From Catellatospora coxensis (lineage in GTDB: Bacteria > Actinomycetota > Actinomycetes > Mycobacteriales > Micromonosporaceae), in the NCBI RefSeq assembly GCF_016862635.1, contig NZ_BONI01000044.1:1-64000 (forward strand): a stretch of 64,000 bases of DNA. The letters run 5' to 3'. The translations under genes were made by a program, and so were the position numbers. The notes under the pieces are model-generated. The model was not told the DNA's origin. It did no database searches and worked only from the letters and a program-made list of their open reading frames with translations. Shown in pieces: positions 8,828 to 17,402 of this stretch; the stretch's first letter is position 1, and each line of letters starts with the position of its first letter.

Positions 8828-10279
8828 ATGTCCGCCTTCACCCCCGGTCTGAAGTTGCACGACCGCTACCTGCTGGACCGCCGCATCGGCAGCGGCGGCA
8901 TGGCGGAGGTCTGGCAGGCCCATGACCTCGTGCTGGGCCGCCCTGTGGCGGTGAAGGTGCTCGCCGGCCCGACCGCCGCCGACCCGGCCCTGCGCGCCGG
9001 GGCGCTGCGCGAGGCCCGCTCGGCGGCGCAGCTCACCCACCCGCACATCACCGCCGTGCACGACTTCGGCGAGGTCACCTTCCCCGACGGCCACGTCGAG
9101 CCGTACCTGGTGATGGAGCTGCTGACCGGCGAGTCGCTGGCCGAGCTGATGGCCCGCGGGCCGCTGGGCTGGGCGCGGGTCGCCACGATCGGCGCACAGG
9201 TCGCCGGGGCGCTGGCCGCCGCGCACGCCCGGGACGTGGTGCACCGCGACGTGAAGCCGGGCAACATCATGATCACCCCGACCGGCGCGAAGGTGCTCGA
9301 CTTCGGCATCTCGGCGATGACCGGCCTGCCCGACGCGACCGGCGTGCTCGTCATCGGCACCCCCGCGTACGCGGCCCCGGAGCGGCTGCGCCAGAAGGCC
9401 GCCGACCCGGCCGCCGACGTGTACGCCCTCGGGGTCCTGCTCATCGAGATGGTGACCGGCCGCCGCCGCAACGCCATCGAGTCCTGGGAGCAGTTCGAGG
9501 CCGAGCACGCCCGCGCGCGGCCGCTGCCGGCCCTGCCCGGGGTGCCACCGGCGATCACCGCACTGATCGCGGCCGCGGTGGACCCCTCCCCCGCGCGCCG
9601 TCCACGCGCCGCGGACCTGGCCCACGCCCTGGGCGGTCTGTCGGTGCCGACCGCGTCCGCCCCGGCAACCGCTGTGGCCGGGCCCAGCCCGACGCTGCTC
9701 GCCCCGACCGGCGGCGCGATCGCCGGTGCGGCCCGGGTGCCCGCTCCGGCGACCCGGGTGCAGGCCGCGCCGAAGGTCAGGTCCGCGCCCCCGGTGCGGG
9801 TGAAGCGCAGCCGCAAACCCCTGCTCGCCGTGATGCTGGTGATGGCAATCATCCTGGTCAGCGGCGTACTCATGATCATGTCGGCGCTGCGCGAGCCGCT
9901 CGATGCGACCGCCACCCCGACCAAGTCGCCGAACCGGCCCGCCCGGACCACCGGCGCGCCCAAGCCCAGCCCGACCCCCGAGCGGGGCGGCCCGTTCCAG
10001 GCGGTGCAGCTGCTGTCGGACCTCAACGACGCCGTGCAGAAGCTGCGCGACGCCGAGGTGATCACCCCGAAGCAGCGGACGGAGCTGACGAACGGGCTCA
10101 AGAACATCTCCACGAAGATGCTCCAGGGCGATTGGGAAGAGGCGCGCAAGCGGGCCGAGAACCTGCAGAAGAAGGTCGAGGGCTGGGCCGCCGACGCCGA
10201 GGACGACGCCAAGGAGGCGTACGAGCCGGTGCAGAAGCTGCTCGACGAGCTGGAGAAGCTGGCCAAGCGCAACAGCTGA
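8828..10279 (+). CDS. Membrane serine/threonine protein kinase (Pkn type)
   Basis: A 483-residue Hanks-type kinase. The glycine loop is GSGGMAEVW, the catalytic Lys is in AVKVL near residue 43, the catalytic loop is HRDVKPGNIM near residue 139, the metal site is DFGIS, and the activation segment ends TPAYAAPER, so it should be active. A Pro/Ala-rich linker follows, then one transmembrane helix at about residues 332-353 and an extracytoplasmic tail of about 130 residues rich in charged helices. There are no PASTA repeats, so it is not a PknB orthologue. The ATG at 8828 is preferred to a TTG nine bases upstream. The next gene, on the opposite strand, ends 16 bases away. Confidence 0.92.
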   Translation: MSAFTPGLKLHDRYLLDRRIGSGGMAEVWQAHDLVLGRPVAVKVLAGPTAADPALRAGALREARSAAQLTHPHITAVHDFGEVTFPDGHVEPYLVMELLTGESLAELMARGPLGWARVATIGAQVAGALAAAHARDVVHRDVKPGNIMITPTGAKVLDFGISAMTGLPDATGVLVIGTPAYAAPERLRQKAADPAADVYALGVLLIEMVTGRRRNAIESWEQFEAEHARARPLPALPGVPPAITALIAAAVDPSPARRPRAADLAHALGGLSVPTASAPATAVAGPSPTLLAPTGGAIAGAARVPAPATRVQAAPKVRSAPPVRVKRSRKPLLAVMLVMAIILVSGVLMIMSALREPLDATATPTKSPNRPARTTGAPKPSPTPERGGPFQAVQLLSDLNDAVQKLRDAEVITPKQRTELTNGLKNISTKMLQGDWEEARKRAENLQKKVEGWAADAEDDAKEAYEPVQKLLDELEKLAKRNS

Positions 10280-10294
10280 CGCGGCCGCCCCGGC

Positions 10295-10723
10295 TCAGCG
10301 CGGCAGCGCGCGCTGCAGCTCGGCCCGCAGCGCCGGGGTGAGGATCTCCCCGGTCTGCTTGGCCAGCCGTGCCATCTCGAAGCCGACCACGCCCAAGTCG
10401 GCGTCACCGTCGGCGACCACCGCCAGCACCGAGCCGTCCCGGATCGCCATGGTCAGGTAGTAGCCCCGCCCCATCTCGATCACCGTCTGGCGCACCTCGT
10501 CGCCGTCGGACAGCTGCGCCACGCACCCGGCGATGCCGATCAGCCCCGAGGTGACCGCGGCCAGCTGGTCGGCGGTGGCCCGGTCGAGGTCCGCGGAGAC
10601 CGCGACCACCAGCCCGTCCGAGGACGCCACGACGGCGTGGCGGGCCCCCGGCACCCGGTCGGCGAATCCGGCGACCAGCCAGTTGAGGTCCTGGGCCGGT
10701 TTGCTGAGCGTCGCAGTGGTCAT
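10295..10723 (-). CDS. Roadblock/LC7 domain protein (CvnB-like)
   Basis: A 142-residue roadblock/LC7 protein, the family that acts as regulator or partner of small GTPases and of the CvnA-type sensors in actinobacterial conservons. The sequence opens DLNWLVAGFADRVPG and continues with ASSDGLVVAVS, the typical roadblock start, and ends in an amphipathic helix. Its ATG overlaps the stop of the upstream sensor gene as ATGA, so the two products are made together. The usual third and fourth conservon genes (DUF742 and a Ras-like GTPase) are missing downstream, where a convergent kinase gene ends. Confidence 0.9.
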   Translation of the reverse strand: MTTATLSKPAQDLNWLVAGFADRVPGARHAVVASSDGLVVAVSADLDRATADQLAAVTSGLIGIAGCVAQLSDGDEVRQTVIEMGRGYYLTMAIRDGSVLAVVADGDADLGVVGFEMARLAKQTGEILTPALRAELQRALPR

Positions 10724-12063
10724 GGCTCCCCCTTGATGTCGTCCGGTGGCGCCGCCGCGCCGTCTCCGGCCTGGCCTCGCCGTACGCCCTCGTACAGCCG
10801 GGTCAGCGTGGCGGCCGTGGCCGCCGGGTCGGGCTCGGACCGGCGCTGCGGAACGCGCGGCGGTTCAGCGGTGGCCGGCACCGCGGCGGGCGGCTCCGGC
10901 GGGTCCGCGGGCTCGGCGAGCAGCGCGGCCGGCAGCTCGACAGCCGCGCGCACGCCGCCGTTCGGGCACAGCTCCAGCCCCACCCGCACGCCGTGGCGCG
11001 CCGCGAGGTGGCTCACCACCACCAGGCCCATCCGCTCGCTGACCGCCACGTCGACCTCGGCGGGCACGGCCAGCAGCGCGTTCGCCTGGGCCAGCGCCCG
11101 CTCGCTGAGGCCGATGCCCTCGTCGACGATCTCGACCAGCGCCCCGTCCGGCCGGGCCTGCGCGCTCACCCGCACCGCCGTGTGCGGGGCGGAGAAGGCG
11201 GCGGCGTTGTCCAGCAGCTCGGCCAGCAGGTGGCCGATGTCGGCGGCGGCGTGCCCGGCGATGTGCAGCGAGTCGTCGACGTCGGCGCGGACCCGCTCGT
11301 ACTGCTCGATCTCGGAGAGCGCGGCCAGCACCAGCGCCGCGAGCGGCACGCCCTCGCGCCACCGCCGGCGCGGCTCGGCCCCGGCGAGCACCAGCAGGTT
11401 CTCGTCGTTGCGGCGCAGCCGGGCGGCGAGATGGTCCAGTTTGAACAGTGCCGCCAGCCGGTCGGGATCGCGCTCGTCGCGCTCCATCTCGTCGAGCAGT
11501 CGCAACTGCCGCTCCACCAGGATCTGCGAGCGCCGGGCCAGATTCGTGAAGATGCCGTTGACGGCACGCCGGGAGCGGGCCTGCCGCAGCGCGAGCGCGA
11601 CGACGCTGCGGCGCGCCTGCGCCAGAGCCGCGCCCGCCGCGACGAACCCGTCCGCGTCACCGGCCGCGGCCGGTGGCGCGGCCGCGTCCTCGTCGATGTC
11701 TTCGCCGTCACCGGCGCGCAGCCGCTCGAAGGTCACCGGCACGTCCTCGGCCAGGGCGAGCGCGTCCCGCCGCAGCCGGTCGACAGCGGCCGCCAGCTCC
11801 CGGCGGGCGGCGAGCGCGCCCCGGATCAGCGCTGCCAGGATCAGCACCGCGCCGACCCCGATCACGCCCACCCAGCGCCAGGCGACGTCCTCGCCGTGCG
11901 CGGCGCCGTCGATCCGGAGCTCCACCAGCTCCTGCCAGCTCAGCGCATCGGCCACGGCCCAGGCCAGCAGCGCGCCGGCAGCGACGGCGAAGGCTGCCAC
12001 CGGCAGGGTGACCGCGGCCGCGAGACCGGAACCGGCCTGCCTCTCGCGCGTGTCGTCCGCCAC
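10720..12063 (-). CDS. CvnA-like membrane sensor with histidine-kinase-type ATPase domain
   Basis: A 447-residue protein with two N-terminal transmembrane segments (about residues 12-35 and 50-72), a long helical region, and a C-terminal HATPase_c domain: LLDNAAAFS is the N box, VDEGIGLS the G1 box, and ERMGLVVVSHLAARHGV the G2 region. There is no obvious phospho-accepting His box, as is usual for conservon CvnA proteins. The tail is disordered and Pro/Ala-rich. The GTG at 12063 is chosen because AGGGG precedes it; the open frame continues upstream across the trp leader region without support. It is coupled to the roadblock gene by ATGA. Confidence 0.82.
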   Translation of the reverse strand: MADDTRERQAGSGLAAAVTLPVAAFAVAAGALLAWAVADALSWQELVELRIDGAAHGEDVAWRWVGVIGVGAVLILAALIRGALAARRELAAAVDRLRRDALALAEDVPVTFERLRAGDGEDIDEDAAAPPAAAGDADGFVAAGAALAQARRSVVALALRQARSRRAVNGIFTNLARRSQILVERQLRLLDEMERDERDPDRLAALFKLDHLAARLRRNDENLLVLAGAEPRRRWREGVPLAALVLAALSEIEQYERVRADVDDSLHIAGHAAADIGHLLAELLDNAAAFSAPHTAVRVSAQARPDGALVEIVDEGIGLSERALAQANALLAVPAEVDVAVSERMGLVVVSHLAARHGVRVGLELCPNGGVRAAVELPAALLAEPADPPEPPAAVPATAEPPRVPQRRSEPDPAATAATLTRLYEGVRRGQAGDGAAAPPDDIKGEP

Positions 12064-12184
12064 CGGCCCCTCCCCTGCCTCGGCTGAACCACCGCCACCG
12101 TTGGTGACTCGCGGTATGTTACCCGTCACACAACGAAAAGTGGATAGGTGAGCGCGAATGTGACACCCCGGCTGGTGAGGCTTC

Positions 12185-12213
12185 TGGACAGTCGCGCGCG
12201 ACGCCGGTACGGT
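12185..12213 (+). promoter_or_regulatory. Promoter of the trp leader and anthranilate synthase gene
   Basis: -35 TGGACA (12185-12190) and -10 TACGGT (12208-12213) are separated by exactly 17 bp. Seven bases after the -10 lies the A of the leader-peptide ATG at 12221, so the transcript is predicted to be leaderless. Confidence 0.65.
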
Positions 12214-12220
12214 TACCGCC

Positions 12221-12283
12221 ATGACTTCCAACCGCAACCTGTGGTGGCGCGCCCGACCGGCGGCCATCGACACACGCGGGTAG
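12221..12283 (+). CDS. trpL: Tryptophan attenuation leader peptide
   Basis: A 20-codon ORF (MTSNRNLWWRARPAAID plus three more residues) with two consecutive Trp codons at 12242-12247, ending in TAG at 12281. The WW-x-A-x-PAA arrangement resembles leader peptides known before trpE-type genes in Streptomyces. The bases GGCGGCC at 12259-12265, inside the last third of the ORF, can pair with 12299-12305, the left arm of the downstream terminator. Ribosome stalling at the Trp codons could therefore favour antitermination. It lies about 90 bases before the anthranilate synthase ATG. Confidence 0.85.
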   Translation: MTSNRNLWWRARPAAIDTRG

Positions 12284-12298
12284 GCAAACCCACACCGC

Positions 12299-12327
12299 GG
12301 CCGCCTCGACGAGGCGGCCTTTGTTTT
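12299..12327 (+). terminator. Intrinsic terminator of the trp attenuator
   Basis: A perfect 9-bp stem GGCCGCCTC/GAGGCGGCC (12299-12307 and 12311-12319) with a three-base loop is followed by TTTTGTTTT-like U-tract (12319-12327 region). It sits between the Trp-rich leader peptide and the anthranilate synthase start, where an attenuator must be. Confidence 0.88.
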
Positions 12328-12370
12328 ATCGGTCGCCCGGCGCACGGCCACCCGAACCGGGAGACCATCG

Positions 12371-14281
12371 ATGAACCTGCTCCACGATCTGCTCGGCGCG
12401 CCCGACCCGGGCCCGTTCGCGCTGCTCCGACGCGAAGGTTCCGAGCACCTCGAGGTGCTGCGAGGTCCGCTGTCCACCGTGGCACGGCTGGCCGACATCC
12501 CCCTGCCCGAGCACGCGGACGGCGACGAGGCCGGCCCGCGCACCCTCGCCCTGGTGCCCTACCGGCAACTCGCCGAGCGCGGTTTCGACCGCATCGACGA
12601 CGGCACCCCGCTGGCCTGCCTGACCGTCGAGTCGTACGACCGCATCCCGCTCGACGAGGCCCTCGCGGCGCTCCCGGACACCGTGCCGGACGTCACCGAC
12701 CTGGGCTTCGACATCGACGACGCCGCCTACCGGGAACTGGTCTCCACGGTGCTGCGCGACGAGATCGGCCACGGCGCCGGGTCCAACTTCGTCATCCACC
12801 GCACCGCCCGCGCCCACACCGACGCCGACCCGCGCCTGCTCGCCGGGGCCGCGCTGCGCCGCCTGATCTCCGGCGAGCGCGGCGTGTACTGGTCGTTCCT
12901 GGTGCACATCCCCGGCGAGGGCGGCCGCACGCTGGTCGGCGCGTCACCGGAACGGCACGTCAGCGTCGACGACGGCCTGGTGATGATGAACCCGATCTCC
13001 GGCACGCTGCGCCATCGCGACCTCGCGCCCGGCCCGGACGGGCGGGAGACGCTGCTGAGCTTCCTCAGCGACCGCAAGGAGATCAACGAGCTGTCCATGG
13101 TGCTCGACGAGGAGCTCAAGATGATGGCCGTGGTCGCCCAGCGGGGCGGCCAGGTGCTCGGGCCCTACCTCAAGCACATGACCCACCTCACCCACACCGA
13201 GTACCTGCTCGCCGGCCGCACCGACCTGGACGTGCGCGACGTGCTGCGGGAGACGATGTTCGCCCCGACGCTGACCGGCAGCCCGATCGAGAACGCCGCC
13301 CGCGTCATCGCCCGCTACGAGACCACCGGCCGCGCCTACTACGCCGGGGTGCTGGCACTGCTGGGCCGCGACGCCGACGGCAGGCAGACCCTCGACGCGC
13401 CGATCCTGTTCCGCTGCGCCGACATCGCCGCCGACGGGACCATCGCCGTCAAGGCGGGCGCGACGCTGGTACGCGACTCCACCCCCGACGGCGAGGTCGC
13501 CGAGACCCACGCCAAGGCGGGCGGCGTGCTCACCGCGCTCGGCCTGCGCACCGCGCCGGCCGCGCACTCCGCCGCCGACATCAAGGAACTGGCCGCCGAC
13601 CCGGCGGTACGCGCCACGCTGCTGGCCCGTAACGAGCGGCTGTCCCGGTTCTGGCTGACCGAACGCGCCCCCGAGCCGGTGACCGGCCTGCTGGTGGGCC
13701 GCACCGCGCTGATCGTCGACGCGGAGGACACCTTCACCGGCATGCTCGGGCACGTGCTGCGCTCGCTGGGCATGCGGGTCACCGTCCAGCCCACCACGGC
13801 CCTGGGCGGGCTCAGCTCGTACGACCTCGTGGTGGCCGGGCCGGGCCCCGGCGACCCGGGCGACGACACCGACCCGCGCGTCGCGGCGCTGGGCCGGGTC
13901 GTCGAGGAGCGGCTGTCGCGCCGCGCGCCGCTGCTCGGCGTGTGCCTGGGCCACCAGGTGCTCAGCCGCCGCCTCGGCCTGCCGATGCACCGCCGCGACG
14001 TGCCCTACCAGGGCCTGCCGTGCGACATCGACCTGTTCGGGGTGACCCGCCGGGTGGGCTTCTACTCCACCTTCACCGCGGTCGCCACCGCCCGCACCCT
14101 TCCCACCGCGTACGGCGAGCTGCAACTGTCCATCGAGGACGGCACCGGATTCGTGCACGCGCTGCGCGGGCCGGGCTTCGCCGGCGTGCAGTTCCACCCT
14201 GAGTCGGTGCTCACCGAGCACGGTCCGGAGCTGCTCACCGAACTGGTGACCGGCATCTTCACCCCGGCGGCGGTCGCCTGA
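12371..14281 (+). CDS. trpEG: Fused anthranilate synthase components I and II (PhzE-type)
   Basis: A 636-residue fusion. Residues 1-430 are a chorismate-utilising TrpE-like domain with PISGTLRH, EYLLAGRTD and GSPIENA motifs; residues 440-630 are a class I glutamine amidotransferase with the Cys nucleophile in GVCLGHQ and the His-Glu pair in VQFHPES. The E-G order and length match PhzE-like enzymes, which make anthranilate or 2-amino-2-deoxyisochorismate from chorismate and glutamine. The Trp-codon attenuator upstream indicates control by tryptophan supply and argues for anthranilate synthesis for tryptophan, but a role in a phenazine or other secondary pathway cannot be excluded; no other trp or phz gene is nearby. 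A GGGAG site precedes the ATG. Confidence 0.88.
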   Translation: MNLLHDLLGAPDPGPFALLRREGSEHLEVLRGPLSTVARLADIPLPEHADGDEAGPRTLALVPYRQLAERGFDRIDDGTPLACLTVESYDRIPLDEALAALPDTVPDVTDLGFDIDDAAYRELVSTVLRDEIGHGAGSNFVIHRTARAHTDADPRLLAGAALRRLISGERGVYWSFLVHIPGEGGRTLVGASPERHVSVDDGLVMMNPISGTLRHRDLAPGPDGRETLLSFLSDRKEINELSMVLDEELKMMAVVAQRGGQVLGPYLKHMTHLTHTEYLLAGRTDLDVRDVLRETMFAPTLTGSPIENAARVIARYETTGRAYYAGVLALLGRDADGRQTLDAPILFRCADIAADGTIAVKAGATLVRDSTPDGEVAETHAKAGGVLTALGLRTAPAAHSAADIKELAADPAVRATLLARNERLSRFWLTERAPEPVTGLLVGRTALIVDAEDTFTGMLGHVLRSLGMRVTVQPTTALGGLSSYDLVVAGPGPGDPGDDTDPRVAALGRVVEERLSRRAPLLGVCLGHQVLSRRLGLPMHRRDVPYQGLPCDIDLFGVTRRVGFYSTFTAVATARTLPTAYGELQLSIEDGTGFVHALRGPGFAGVQFHPESVLTEHGPELLTELVTGIFTPAAVA

Positions 14282-14349
14282 GGCAGAGTTATCCACAGAT
14301 CGCGTGAGGGGCGTTGTGCCGCCCCTCACGCGCTGCCACTCTCGAAGCC

Positions 14350-14661
14350 GTGACACAGCTGACGAGCGATCCCGCGCGGACCCTGCGATTGGCGGCGGAC
14401 CTGGAGTCCCTGGCCACAGCCTTGCACCGAACGGACACGCCACCACTGAACCGTCCGTCCGGAATGGATGCCGACGTCGCCGCGGCCCATCTGGTCACGG
14501 TGCGCGCGGCCGCCGACGCGCTCGCGGCGCTCGCAGACGGCCTGCTCACCGACGCCGACCGGCTGCTGCTCGTCGCGGCGACCCACCGGCGCGCCGAGGA
14601 GCAGTCCACCGCGACCCTCGACCGCCTCCGGGAGCCCGCGCGCCCGAGGGGCATCTGGTGA
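14350..14661 (+). CDS. Small helical protein, possible ESX-associated partner
   Basis: A 103-residue, Ala/Leu-rich and apparently all-helical protein with no signal peptide, no membrane segment and no Cys. The GTG at 14350 is the first reasonable start after the anthranilate synthase gene. I do not recognise a family with certainty; the size, helical heptads (VRAAADALAALADGLLTDADRL) shape and position directly before a WXG-like RTX metallopeptidase suggest a type VII secretion-associated helper or heterodimer partner, as EspC-like proteins are. This assignment rests on context only. Confidence 0.55.
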   Translation: MTQLTSDPARTLRLAADLESLATALHRTDTPPLNRPSGMDADVAAAHLVTVRAAADALAALADGLLTDADRLLLVAATHRRAEEQSTATLDRLREPARPRGIW

Positions 14662-14689
14662 CCCGCCGCACGCCCTCCCGGCGTGTCCG

Positions 14690-16465
14690 GTGAAGCCCGA
14701 CGCGTCGGCGGATTCGCCGTCGGTGCTGGTGATGGCGTTGCCGCCGCTGTGGTCGCTGCCCGTGCACCAGACGCCGCTGCTGGCCGCCGCGGCACGCTGG
14801 CGCTCCTGCGCGGCGACGGCCGGGCAGACCGCCGACGGACTGGCCGGAGCCACCGCCGCGAGCGCCGGTTGGAGCGGCACGGACGCCGTGGCCTACGAGG
14901 ACCGCCGCAGGCAGCTGGCTGACGGGGCCGCGCTCGCGGCAGAGCTGGCGCTGCGCTCGGCCATCGCGCTGGAGACGCTGGCCGGGCGGGTGTCATCGGT
15001 GCAACGCCACCTGGACGAGTCCCTGGCCCGGGTCGCCGCGACGGTGCCGTGCCAGGGCGGCGCGGAGCGAGTCCTGTTCTTCGCACACGGACCGGCACAT
15101 GCCGCGCGGGTCGACACGGCCGCAGGCGAGGCCGCCGACCTGCGCGGAGACCTCGCCATGGCGACCCGCCAGGCCGAAGCCTCGCTGGCCGCCGCCACGG
15201 CGGGCTGGCAGCGGCTGGCCGCCATGTTTCCGCCCACCACCGAGACGCCGACTCCCGAGCCGTCGGAGACGGTCGTGGTGCGCGCCGACGGGGTGACGCT
15301 GGTGAACACCGGCGCGAACGACGACGACGTGCTGGTCACCGTCGACGCCGCCGGGAGGCCGCTGGTGCTGGTCGGCGGCGAGACGGTGGCCGCGGTGCCG
15401 GACGGGCGGCTGGTGGTGCGCACCGGGGCCGGGGACGACCTCGTGCGGGTCGAGCCCGCGGTCGCGGCGGCGGTGACGGTGCTGGCCGGGGCGGGCGACG
15501 ACCGGGTCGACGGTGGGGACCTGCTGCACGGCGCGGGCGGCGCGGACACCCTGCTCGGCCGAGAAGGCGACGATCTGCTGGTGGGTGGCGACGGCCGGGA
15601 CTACCTCGACGCCGGGGCCGGAGCCGACACGGCCGACGGCGGGCGCGGCGACGACACCGTGTACGGCCTGGGCGGCGACGACACGCTGCGCGGCGGCGCG
15701 GGCCGCGACCACCTGTCCGGCGGGCGCGGCGACGACCTGGTGATCGGCGGCGACGGAGACGACGTGCTGGTCGGCGGCGCGGGCACGGACCGGCTCGACG
15801 GCGCGGCCGGGGTCGACCGCGCCTACCGCGACCTGACCGACCCGGCGGGCGACGCCGAGTTCTGGCACGTCGCACCGCAGGTGACGCCCGGCGGCGGGAT
15901 CACGGTCACCGGCTCGCCCGAGTTCGTCGAGCGCGTCGAGTCCGATCTCGACCTGCTGCGTGCCTCGCCGGCCGGCCGCCGCATGCTGGCCGAGCTGGAC
16001 ACGGCCCTGGCCGCCGGTGACGGCTGGCTGCCCGGCGACGGGCCGGACACGCTGGAGGTCAGGGAGCTGCCGTCCGGCACGGGCAACGGTTTCGCGGGCG
16101 TCGCGCCCGGCGACGCCGACCGGCACGTCATCGAGTACGAGCCGGGTTTCCAGGGGCTGCCCGGCGACGCGCCGCCCGTCGTGGTGCTGTACCACGAGCT
16201 GGCGCACGTCTGGAGCGACCTGGCCGGCCACGAGCGCACCGGGGCGCACTCCCGCGACGACGTGATGTGGGACGGTTCGCGCTGGGTGCCGGTGCCCGAC
16301 CGGGAACGGGTGGCCGTCGGCCTGCCGATCGACGATGACGGGGATCCGACAACACCCGAACGGCTGGATCCGCATCACCCGTACCCGCTGACGGAGAACG
16401 CGCTGCGCGATGAGCTGGGCGTATCCGGCAGGCAAACATACGGCACGCCACGCCGCCCTGCGTGA
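14690..16465 (+). CDS. WXG-like / RTX repeat / M91-like zinc metallopeptidase, candidate secreted effector
   Basis: A 591-residue modular protein. Residues 1-170 are helical with a W-S-G turn (W61) between two helices, as in WXG100/LXG export modules. Residues about 267-376 carry tandem calcium-binding nonapeptides of the GGxGxDxLx kind (GGDGDDVLVGG, GGRGDDLVIGG and others). The C-terminus has a zinc-protease motif HELAH at residues 502-506, followed by a segment HPYPLTENALRDELG that resembles the end of NleD/M91 effector proteases. No classical signal peptide is seen, fitting type VII export. The GTG at 14690 is a best guess; an ATG at 14732 is in frame. Target unknown; an interbacterial or host-directed protease toxin is possible. 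Confidence 0.75.
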   Translation: MKPDASADSPSVLVMALPPLWSLPVHQTPLLAAAARWRSCAATAGQTADGLAGATAASAGWSGTDAVAYEDRRRQLADGAALAAELALRSAIALETLAGRVSSVQRHLDESLARVAATVPCQGGAERVLFFAHGPAHAARVDTAAGEAADLRGDLAMATRQAEASLAAATAGWQRLAAMFPPTTETPTPEPSETVVVRADGVTLVNTGANDDDVLVTVDAAGRPLVLVGGETVAAVPDGRLVVRTGAGDDLVRVEPAVAAAVTVLAGAGDDRVDGGDLLHGAGGADTLLGREGDDLLVGGDGRDYLDAGAGADTADGGRGDDTVYGLGGDDTLRGGAGRDHLSGGRGDDLVIGGDGDDVLVGGAGTDRLDGAAGVDRAYRDLTDPAGDAEFWHVAPQVTPGGGITVTGSPEFVERVESDLDLLRASPAGRRMLAELDTALAAGDGWLPGDGPDTLEVRELPSGTGNGFAGVAPGDADRHVIEYEPGFQGLPGDAPPVVVLYHELAHVWSDLAGHERTGAHSRDDVMWDGSRWVPVPDRERVAVGLPIDDDGDPTTPERLDPHHPYPLTENALRDELGVSGRQTYGTPRRPA

Positions 16466-16586
16466 CCCGGCCGCCACCGTCTGCTATGGAGGTCCAGCCG
16501 ATTGCATCCGGACGCCATAGTTTGACACAGTGTGCGCGCGTTGATCGCAACGCGACGTTGTGGTGGTCAGGGGAGGAACAAACATC

Positions 16587-17399
16587 ATGATGGGTCCACA
16601 GCACGCGCTGTCCGGCGCGGCCACGTGGCTGGCCGGGTCCTGGGTGGCCGCGCAGTTCTTCGACTACCCCCAGTCGGCCACCACGATCGCCGTCGGCGCC
16701 GCGGTGTGCGCGGGCGGGGCGCTGCTGCCTGATCTGGACATGTCCGGCAAGGTGACCAAGGGCCAGGGCGGCTCGACCGTCTCCCGCAGCTTCGGCGTGG
16801 CCTCGCTTTTCGTCGCCGAGGTCATCGAGAAGATCTCGGTCGGCGTGTACACGGCCACCAAGCTGAGCAAGGATCCCGACCGGCACAACGGCCACCGCAC
16901 GCTGACCCACACGCTGCCGTTCGCGGCGCTGATGGGCTTCGGCTCGATCTGGCTGTGCACCCGGTACGGCCGGTGGGCCGTGATCGGCATCCTGTTCTTC
17001 ATGTTCGGCTTCGCGCTGCGCGGCCTGTTCGACAAGTGGGCCGACCGGGCCGGCTGGGTCATCGTGACGATCACCTCGGGGGCCGCGGCCTACTTCGCGT
17101 TCAATTTCCTGCCCAGCGAGAACCGCGGGTATCCGATGATCGGCCTGGCGGTGGGGGTCGGCTGCATCGTGCACCTGATGGGCGACATCGTGACCCGGGC
17201 CGGCGTGCCGATCCTGTGGCCGATCCCGACCGGGCGGCGCATGTGGCGCATGATCGGCCTGCCGGACACCTTCGCGATCGAGGCCGGCAGCAAGGTGGAG
17301 ACCACCGTGCTGCGCACCGTCTTCACGGTCGTCTCGCTGGTCGCGGGCGCCGGCCTGCTGGCCCCCGCGCTGCTCAAGCGCTTCGACATCGAGATCTGA
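16587..17399 (+). CDS. DUF457/YdjM-like membrane-bound metal-dependent hydrolase
   Basis: A 270-residue polytopic membrane protein of the LexA-binding inner-membrane hydrolase group (PF04307, formerly DUF457). Typical features are the start MMGPQHALSGAATW, an acidic GALLPDLD motif after the first helices, HRTLTHTL in the middle, and HLMGDIVTRAGVPILWP near residue 205; the conserved His and Asp residues are thought to bind metal. The ATG at 16587 follows a GGGAGG site at 16571-16576. A good -35 sequence TTGACA is at 16522-16527 with only a weak -10. The enzymatic activity is not established for the family. Confidence 0.88.
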   Translation: MMGPQHALSGAATWLAGSWVAAQFFDYPQSATTIAVGAAVCAGGALLPDLDMSGKVTKGQGGSTVSRSFGVASLFVAEVIEKISVGVYTATKLSKDPDRHNGHRTLTHTLPFAALMGFGSIWLCTRYGRWAVIGILFFMFGFALRGLFDKWADRAGWVIVTITSGAAAYFAFNFLPSENRGYPMIGLAVGVGCIVHLMGDIVTRAGVPILWPIPTGRRMWRMIGLPDTFAIEAGSKVETTVLRTVFTVVSLVAGAGLLAPALLKRFDIEI

Positions 17400-17402
17400 C
17401 CC

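Noticed and set aside
16505-16560. Promoter before the DUF457 gene
   Set aside because: TTGACA at 16522-16527 is good, but no acceptable -10 lies at 16-18 bp, so it is mentioned only in the gene entry.
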